From the NCBI GenBank assembly GCA_947306845.1, contig CAMZHP010000079.1:1-11720 (forward strand): 11,720 nucleotides of DNA. Direction: 5' to 3'. Positions within the stretch are counted from its first letter, which is position 1. The number at the start of each line of letters is the position of its first letter. Positions 8,130 to 11,720 of the stretch are shown one piece after another. The position numbers were made by a program, and so were the translations under genes. The notes beneath the pieces are model-generated. The model made no database searches, was not told where the DNA came from, and saw nothing but the letters and a program-made list of their open reading frames with translations. This DNA comes from an uncultured Prevotellaceae bacterium. Its GTDB lineage: Bacteria > Bacteroidota > Bacteroidia > Bacteroidales > Bacteroidaceae.

Positions 8130-8732
8130 ATGAATACCGTCCTATCCCTTTTCCTCTTCGCCGCTGCCATCGCGTGGTTTGAGTTCCGTCTCAAACGAAT
8201 CAGTCAAGAGGGTGACAAAGACCAGAAAGGTGCCTTTGATTTCTTTGCCACAAAGGAGGAACTCAAGAAAGCCGTAAAAAGCATTACCGAGAAGGCCATT
8301 GCAGACAAGCAGGCCATCGATGAGCGTATCACCTCGGTAGAGGAGAAGGCGTTCTTCGCCCAAAAGGAGGCGGAGAAAGTGGTGGAGGAAAAGAAGAAGG
8401 CTCCCGTGGAGGAGGGTGACCCCTCAGTCATTTATTTCCGCTGGCCAGGTGATGACGGCTCGTTTGTTGACGGTCAGCGCCTCCGTGTGCAGACGGAAGA
8501 AACTTACTACCTTTTCCGACTCGACGAGACTCGCACTCAGGCTGAGTTCGTCTTTGTTACTATGAGCGACACCCAACTGAGCAAGGCCAACAACAGCTCA
8601 AAGAAATACATCGAGCGAGCCTGCAATTTCACCGGTGCCAAGTCGGCGCAATATGTTTGCACCCCAGGAAAGGCCCATCTTGAGCGAGGACGGTGGATGG
8701 TTGACGTCAAAGCGCGCATTGATTACCGGTGA
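8130..8732 (+). CDS. Membrane-anchored coiled-coil protein with C-terminal globular domain
   Basis: A 200-residue protein I do not recognise. Residues 3-18 form one hydrophobic segment with no positive charge before it and RLKR just after it, predicting an outside N-terminus and a cytoplasmic body. Residues about 38-92 are rich in Glu, Lys and Ala with heptad-like spacing and probably form a coiled coil. Residues about 97-200 look like a compact domain with alternating strands (SVIYFRW, YYLFRLDE, AEFVFVT, WMVDVKARIDYR). It lies 104 bases after the large ATPase-like gene on the same strand, with a hairpin repeat between and no clear promoter of its own, so it is probably the last member of the locus. 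A membrane tether that brings cytosolic partners to the inner membrane is a reasonable guess only. Confidence 0.82.
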   Translation: MNTVLSLFLFAAAIAWFEFRLKRISQEGDKDQKGAFDFFATKEELKKAVKSITEKAIADKQAIDERITSVEEKAFFAQKEAEKVVEEKKKAPVEEGDPSVIYFRWPGDDGSFVDGQRLRVQTEETYYLFRLDETRTQAEFVFVTMSDTQLSKANNSSKKYIERACNFTGAKSAQYVCTPGKAHLERGRWMVDVKARIDYR

Positions 8733-8785
8733 AAGAACAGATGGATAATAGCAGATGACACTTTACCATATTTTTTCATAAAAAA

Positions 8786-8817
8786 TTTGCTTGAATGGTC
8801 AAAAGTGTTTATATTTG
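8786..8817 (+). promoter_or_regulatory. Bacteroidetes-type promoter for the ECF sigma gene
   Basis: TTTG (8786-8789) and TATATTTG (8810-8817) are separated by exactly 20 bases, an excellent fit to the Bacteroidetes primary-sigma consensus. An AT-rich stretch with a weak inverted repeat, ATTTTTT/AAAAAAT (8770-8786), lies just upstream and could act as an UP-like element. The predicted start near 8824 leaves a leader of about 80 bases. Confidence 0.8.
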
Positions 8818-8904
8818 CACACGATTTTTACCATTTCATTGACAAAACTTAAAAAAAACGCCTATCGGAACAACATTACTTAATTAGAATCAATTATTTA
8901 AGGA

Positions 8905-9498
8905 ATGGAATATCTGAATGAGATGACAGACGAGCAACTCGCCTTGTCATACATTGATGGTAACAATAAGGCGTTTGATTTGCTGTTGTCAAGGACGCAA
9001 TCCAAACTTTTCACTTACATCATGTTCGTTGTGCGCGACCATGAGGTGGCCAACGATATCTTCCAGGAGACCTTCGTCAAGGTCATCACGAAGCTTCAGC
9101 AACGGAAATACACCAATTCCGGAAAGTTCAGCGCGTGGCTCATCAGAATCGCACACAACGTCATCATGGATTGGTATCGCGAGCAGCGCTCGGAGCGCAT
9201 CGTGGAGCCGACGGAGGACAATGACCTGTCGAACCTGAACAGCGGACTCCTTGACATGAACGTGGAAAACCAGTTCGTCAACGATCAAGTGTTGCGTGAT
9301 GTGCGCAAGATGATGGACATGCTGCCACCCACACAGCGTGAGGTGTGCTTCATGAGGTTTTACCAGGGCATGTCGTTCAAGGAAATCGCAGAGACAACAG
9401 GGGTGAGCATCAACACCTCACTGGGACGCATGCGTTATGCCATCCTCAATCTTCGCAGGATGGTGAGGGAACATAGTGTGGTGCTGCAGATGGAATAA
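8905..9498 (+). CDS. ECF-type RNA polymerase sigma factor
   Basis: A 197-residue sigma-70-family protein of the extracytoplasmic-function type, with only regions 2 and 4. Region 2 spans about residues 24-94 and includes DIFQETFVKV (51-60) and the core and -10 binding helices through FSAWLIRIAHNVIMDWYRE (75-93). Region 4 spans about 132-188, with LPPTQREVCFMRF and the helix-turn-helix MSFKEIAETTGVSINTSLGR that reads the -35 element. It directs RNA polymerase to a dedicated set of promoters. No anti-sigma gene follows: the next gene is convergent, starting its stop codon 17 bases away. It has its own strong primary-sigma promoter, so it looks like a stand-alone, constitutively transcribed ECF factor controlled some other way. 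The lack of a CxxC zinc motif or an extra C-terminal domain fits the plain ECF class. Its targets are unknown; a link to the upstream five-gene locus is only positional. Confidence 0.93.
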   Translation: MEYLNEMTDEQLALSYIDGNNKAFDLLLSRTQSKLFTYIMFVVRDHEVANDIFQETFVKVITKLQQRKYTNSGKFSAWLIRIAHNVIMDWYREQRSERIVEPTEDNDLSNLNSGLLDMNVENQFVNDQVLRDVRKMMDMLPPTQREVCFMRFYQGMSFKEIAETTGVSINTSLGRMRYAILNLRRMVREHSVVLQME

Positions 9499-9515
9499 TC
9501 TTCAACCTCACAACC

Positions 9516-10166
9516 TTATAAACTCTTCAATGCTTGTATGGTGGCGACGGGGTCTTTGGCCTTGAATACGTAACTGCCGCTGACAAGCACGTCAACACCG
9601 GCTTCCACTAATCTGGGAGCCGTTTCTGATTGCACACCGCCGTCAACCTCGATGAGTGCATGACTGCCGGAGGCCTCGATGAGTGAGCGGAGCCTTCTCA
9701 CCTTGGCGATGGTGTTCTCAATGAATTTCTGGCCGCCGAAACCGGGGTTGACACTCATGAGCAACACCATGTCCACATCGCCGATGATGTCTTCCAGCAT
9801 GGCGACGGGTGTCGTGGGGTTAAGGGTTACTCCCGCCTTCATCCCTGCCTTGTGAATCTCGCTTACCGTGCGGTGGAGATGTGTGCAAGCCTCATAGTGG
9901 ATGTTCATCATCATGGCGCCCAGACGGGCGGTGGGGGCGATGTATTCCTCCGGATGAACGGTCATGAAGTGCACGTCAAGCGGTTTCTGGCAGATGCCTG
10001 CCACCGCCTCAAGTACGGGAAAGCCGAATGAGATGTTGGGGACAAATACCCCGTCCATAATGTCCATGTGGAGCCAGTCGGCCTCACTGCGGTTGATCAT
10101 GTCTATTTCGCCGCGCAGATTGGTGAAATCGGCAGCAAGCAGAGAGGGGGATACCATCGTTGACAT
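9516..10166 (-). CDS. rpe: Ribulose-phosphate 3-epimerase
   Basis: Interconverts D-ribulose 5-phosphate and D-xylulose 5-phosphate in the non-oxidative pentose phosphate pathway, in the cytosol. The 216-residue length is typical. All expected motifs of this TIM barrel are present: VSPSLLAADF (5-14); the metal-binding and catalytic residues His33 and Asp35 in LHMDIMDG, His66 in DVHFM, and Asp175 in EVDGGV; and the phosphate-binding loop MSVNPGFGGQ (137-146). I chose the ATG at 10166 because the family begins only a few residues before SPSLLAADF. The upstream in-frame ATG at 10211 would overlap a conserved-looking 41-codon ORF that ends 13 bases before 10166. The gene converges on the ECF sigma gene with a 17-base gap. 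Confidence 0.96.
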   Translation of the reverse strand: MSTMVSPSLLAADFTNLRGEIDMINRSEADWLHMDIMDGVFVPNISFGFPVLEAVAGICQKPLDVHFMTVHPEEYIAPTARLGAMMMNIHYEACTHLHRTVSEIHKAGMKAGVTLNPTTPVAMLEDIIGDVDMVLLMSVNPGFGGQKFIENTIAKVRRLRSLIEASGSHALIEVDGGVQSETAPRLVEAGVDVLVSGSYVFKAKDPVATIQALKSL

Positions 10167-10179
10167 GTGCTGAGGGACT

Positions 10180-10305
10180 TTAGTTGAGACAGTAGACACC
10201 ATGACGGCCACTCAGGTCGATCACACGGTAGGTGTGGGCAAATTCTCTGATAAAGTTGAGGGTGCGGGTGGATGGCTCGGTCTCTTCGTGGGTAAAAATC
10301 TTCAT
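10180..10305 (-). CDS. 41-residue small protein upstream of rpe
   Basis: A short ORF of 41 codons plus TAA, starting with MKIFTHEE and ending in YCLN. It is predicted soluble, with a basic-aromatic middle (FIREFAHTYRVID) and a C-terminal GRHGVYCLN. Its stop lies 13 bases before the start of rpe, on the same strand, so it is probably translated from the same mRNA. I recall similar short hypothetical proteins starting MK-F-T-EE and ending CLN in Bacteroidales, but I cannot verify this here. It has no recognisable domain. It could be a small regulatory or structural protein, or a leader ORF that affects rpe translation. Confidence 0.62.
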   Translation of the reverse strand: MKIFTHEETEPSTRTLNFIREFAHTYRVIDLSGRHGVYCLN

Positions 10306-10368
10306 AGGCAAATCTTTTGGGGTTATACCTAAACAACGTGAATGCCGTTGCTTTATTATATTTTCACT

Positions 10369-10399
10369 GAAATTTTATTATTCTTGTCATGGAATCAAA
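10369..10399 (-). promoter_or_regulatory. Weak candidate promoter for the small ORF/rpe pair
   Basis: On the minus strand TTTG (10399-10396) is followed after 19 bases by AAAATTTC (10376-10369), which matches the TAnnTTTG box at four of its six defined positions. The start would fall about 57 bases before the ATG at 10305. It overlaps the divergent candidate promoter of trpF. This is the best match I found on this strand, but it is poor. Confidence 0.25.
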
Positions 10400-10416
10400 A
10401 AAAAATGCTAAATTTG
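10383..10416 (+). promoter_or_regulatory. Bacteroidetes-type promoter for the trpF-like gene
   Basis: A good -7 box TAAATTTG (10409-10416) is preceded at 22 bases by CTTG (10383-10386), an imperfect -33 box. The predicted start near 10423 gives a leader of about 65 bases before the ATG at 10488. The only other tract is an A-run at 10397-10405. Confidence 0.55.
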
Positions 10417-10487
10417 CAACTTCAATGACGGACTGCGTTGATGCAGATTCACTGAGGTTTGTCTATCAATACAATCAATTATAGGTT

Positions 10488-11189
10488 ATGATTATTAAAG
10501 TTTGCGGTATATGCACACGCGAGAATGTGCTGGAGTTGGAGAAAACAGATGTTGATTGGCTGGGACTGATATTCTGGCCGGAGAGTCCCCGTTTTGTCAG
10601 GCAGATTTCAGCCCGTGGGGGATTCTATCCCGACTATTACACATTCGCAAAGACTACGGATGAGTTGGGTGGCATGCCCGAGGAGGCGAGGAAAAAACAT
10701 CATCCGCTGCGTGTCGGTGTTTTTGTGGACGACATGCCGCAGAATATCGTTACCCGCGTGTTCAATTTCAATCTCGACCTCGTGCAGTTGCACGGTGAGG
10801 AGTCGCCAGTGATGATCGACAACCTGCGTCGCACGCTGATTCCCGATATCCGCCCGGTGAAAATCATCAAGACCATTTTTGTGGAGAAGGCAGATGACCT
10901 GAAGGTTTGCGCCGAGTATGAGGATGTGGTCGACTATTTCCTCTTCCACACCAAGAGTGCTGCGAAAGGGGGCACTGGAGAGGGCTTCGACTGGAGCGTG
11001 CTTCAGGCTTACGATGGCAAGGTGCCCTTCCTGCTGAGTGGCGGCATCGGCCCCGATGATGTCGAGGCCGTAAGGAGCTTCTCTCACCCCATGTTCGCTG
11101 GCATTGATGTCAATTCGTGCTTTGAGATTGAGCCAGGTCTGAAGGATATGGACAAGGTGAGGGCGTTTGTGGATGCCGTCAAGGCTTGA
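10488..11189 (+). CDS. trpF: Phosphoribosylanthranilate isomerase (TrpF) homologue with altered active site
   Basis: TrpF converts N-(5-phosphoribosyl)anthranilate to its ribulose form in tryptophan synthesis, in the cytosol. The 233-residue protein shows the family motifs in order: KVCGI (4-8) with the catalytic Cys6, SPRFV, GVFVD, DLVQLHGEE, KGGTGEGFDW, FLLSGGIGPDDV, and GIDVNSCFE near the C-terminus. Two things are odd. The strand that normally ends LFDTK or LLDTK, with the catalytic general acid/base Asp, reads LFHTKS, so His154 (codon CAC at 10947-10949) replaces Asp. There is also an extra stretch of about 25 residues (GGFYPDYYTFAKTTDELGGM and beyond) between SPRFV and GVFVD, making it longer than typical TrpF (about 200-210 residues). 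The gene stands apart from any other trp gene in the window and is coupled to a thioesterase gene (TGATG). It could be a true TrpF with a shifted catalytic residue, an inactive copy, or a paralogue with another role. Confidence 0.85.
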   Translation: MIIKVCGICTRENVLELEKTDVDWLGLIFWPESPRFVRQISARGGFYPDYYTFAKTTDELGGMPEEARKKHHPLRVGVFVDDMPQNIVTRVFNFNLDLVQLHGEESPVMIDNLRRTLIPDIRPVKIIKTIFVEKADDLKVCAEYEDVVDYFLFHTKSAAKGGTGEGFDWSVLQAYDGKVPFLLSGGIGPDDVEAVRSFSHPMFAGIDVNSCFEIEPGLKDMDKVRAFVDAVKA

Positions 11190-11602
11190 TGTCAAGACCG
11201 ATGCAGCTCATTGATTATCTCAATCAGTATGACCGCTTCGCCGCAGGAGCCGGTGTGCGGCTGGTAGAGATTGGAGAGGGCTATGCCCGTGCTCAGATGA
11301 CAGTCACTGAGGCCCATGTCAATGGTGCCAACGTTTGTCAGGGAGGAGCCATCTTTACCTTGGCCGACCTGGCCTTTGCCGCGGCTGTCAATAGCGGCGG
11401 ACTGATGACTGTGGGTACCTCCAACAGCATCACCTATCTGCGCTCTGCCCGCATCGGCGATGTGCTCACCGCTGAGGCCAGGCAGGAGGACCACCACAAA
11501 ATGCCTTTCTGCGAGATACGGGTCACCAATCAAGATGGTCTCCTCGTCTGTGTCATGACAGGCTCGGCCTACCGCCGCCAAGTCCCGCTCGTAAAAGATT
11601 GA
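11189..11602 (+). CDS. PaaI-type hotdog-fold thioesterase
   Basis: A 137-residue hotdog-fold protein of the PaaI/YdiI acyl-CoA thioesterase type. The core motif is VNGANVCQGGAIFTLADLAFAAAVNSGG, split as VNGANV (44-49), QGGAIFTLAD (51-60) and AFAAAVNSGG. Asp60 corresponds to the catalytic acid of PaaI. The usual HGG is QGG here, which I believe is common in Bacteroidales members. The strands TVGTSNSITYLRSARIGD and AEARQEDHHKMPFCEIRVTN complete the fold. These enzymes hydrolyse aromatic or short-chain acyl-CoA thioesters in the cytosol, usually as tetramers. I chose the ATG at 11189 because it overlaps the trpF stop (TGATG), implying translational coupling; the ATG at 11201 is an alternative. 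The stop codon lies inside the AT-rich arm of a hairpin repeat. Confidence 0.9.
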   Translation: MSRPMQLIDYLNQYDRFAAGAGVRLVEIGEGYARAQMTVTEAHVNGANVCQGGAIFTLADLAFAAAVNSGGLMTVGTSNSITYLRSARIGDVLTAEARQEDHHKMPFCEIRVTNQDGLLVCVMTGSAYRRQVPLVKD

Positions 11603-11648
11603 AATTGATAAATAGTTTCTCCGTATGCTGCGCTTCCGGCGCAACCCC
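11597..11648. repeat. REP-like hairpin repeat, copy 2
   Basis: Second copy of the element at 8031-8083. An AT-rich arm containing the thioesterase stop codon is followed by TTCTCCGTATG (11617-11627) and a hairpin, TGCGC (11629-11633), loop TTCCG, GCGCA (11639-11643), then CCCC. One stem pair is T-A in copy 1 and C-G here, a compensatory change that supports selection for the hairpin. One outer pair of copy 1 is broken here (C11628/A11644). Confidence 0.72.
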
Positions 11649-11691
11649 TACAAAAGGACTAATCTCTCACCCCTCACCCCTATCAACACAA

Positions 11692-11720
11692 AAGGGAGGC
11701 CAGAAAACCTGGCCTCCCTT
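11692..11720. terminator. Strong terminator-like hairpin at the right edge
   Basis: A perfect 12-bp inverted repeat, AAGGGAGGCCAG (11692-11703) and CTGGCCTCCCTT (11709-11720), with loop AAAAC. The stem is GC-rich with A/T ends, so it can act as an intrinsic terminator for the trpF-thioesterase unit and possibly for a convergent gene. Any following T-tract lies outside the window. A 7-bp tandem CTCACCC x2 (11666-11679) lies just upstream. Confidence 0.72.

Noticed and set aside
10305..10487. Riboswitch or trp attenuator before the trpF-like gene
   Set aside because: I saw no Trp-rich leader peptide and no alternative stem-loops in this AT-rich stretch; only promoter-like boxes are supportable.

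Overview
The window looks like chromosomal DNA from a Bacteroidales bacterium, most likely Prevotella or a close relative. The evidence is the Bacteroidetes-type promoters (TTTG, about 20 bases, TAnnTTTG), weak or absent Shine-Dalgarno sequences, a GH2 beta-galactosidase-type enzyme of the kind common in these gut and oral bacteria, and an ECF sigma factor and a TrpF of Bacteroidales style. No rRNA, tRNA, CRISPR array, transposase or integrase is visible.

Layout. (1) Positions 1-1092, minus strand: a small nucleoside 2-deoxyribosyltransferase-like gene with its own promoter overlaps by ATGA the start of an exported GH2 glycoside hydrolase, which runs off the left edge. (2) Positions 1303-8732, plus strand: a five-gene locus that is the main interest. 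It encodes a membrane-anchored vWA-like protein, a three-helix membrane protein, a tubulin/FtsZ-like protein, a 1137-residue protein with actin/Hsp70 ATPase motifs in its second half, and, after a 104-base gap holding a hairpin repeat, a membrane-anchored coiled-coil protein. (3) Positions 8786-9498, plus strand: an ECF sigma factor with its own promoter. (4) Positions 9516-10305, minus strand: ribulose-phosphate 3-epimerase preceded by a 41-codon small ORF. (5) Positions 10383-11602, plus strand: a phosphoribosylanthranilate isomerase (TrpF) homologue whose usual catalytic Asp is His, overlapping a PaaI-type hotdog thioesterase. The window ends in a second copy of the hairpin repeat and a strong terminator-like hairpin.

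How the genes may work together. The five-gene locus combines a GTP-binding tubulin-type fold, an actin/Hsp70-type ATPase fold, and three membrane-attached proteins. By the positive-inside rule, the coiled-coil protein and the C-terminus of the three-helix protein should face the cytoplasm, so they could dock the two nucleotide-binding proteins on the inner membrane; the vWA-like domain may lie on the other side. I infer a membrane-associated, nucleotide-driven assembly, perhaps for envelope remodelling, partitioning or stress. The sequence does not show which. The remaining genes look like ordinary metabolic or regulatory genes with a few oddities, listed under findings.
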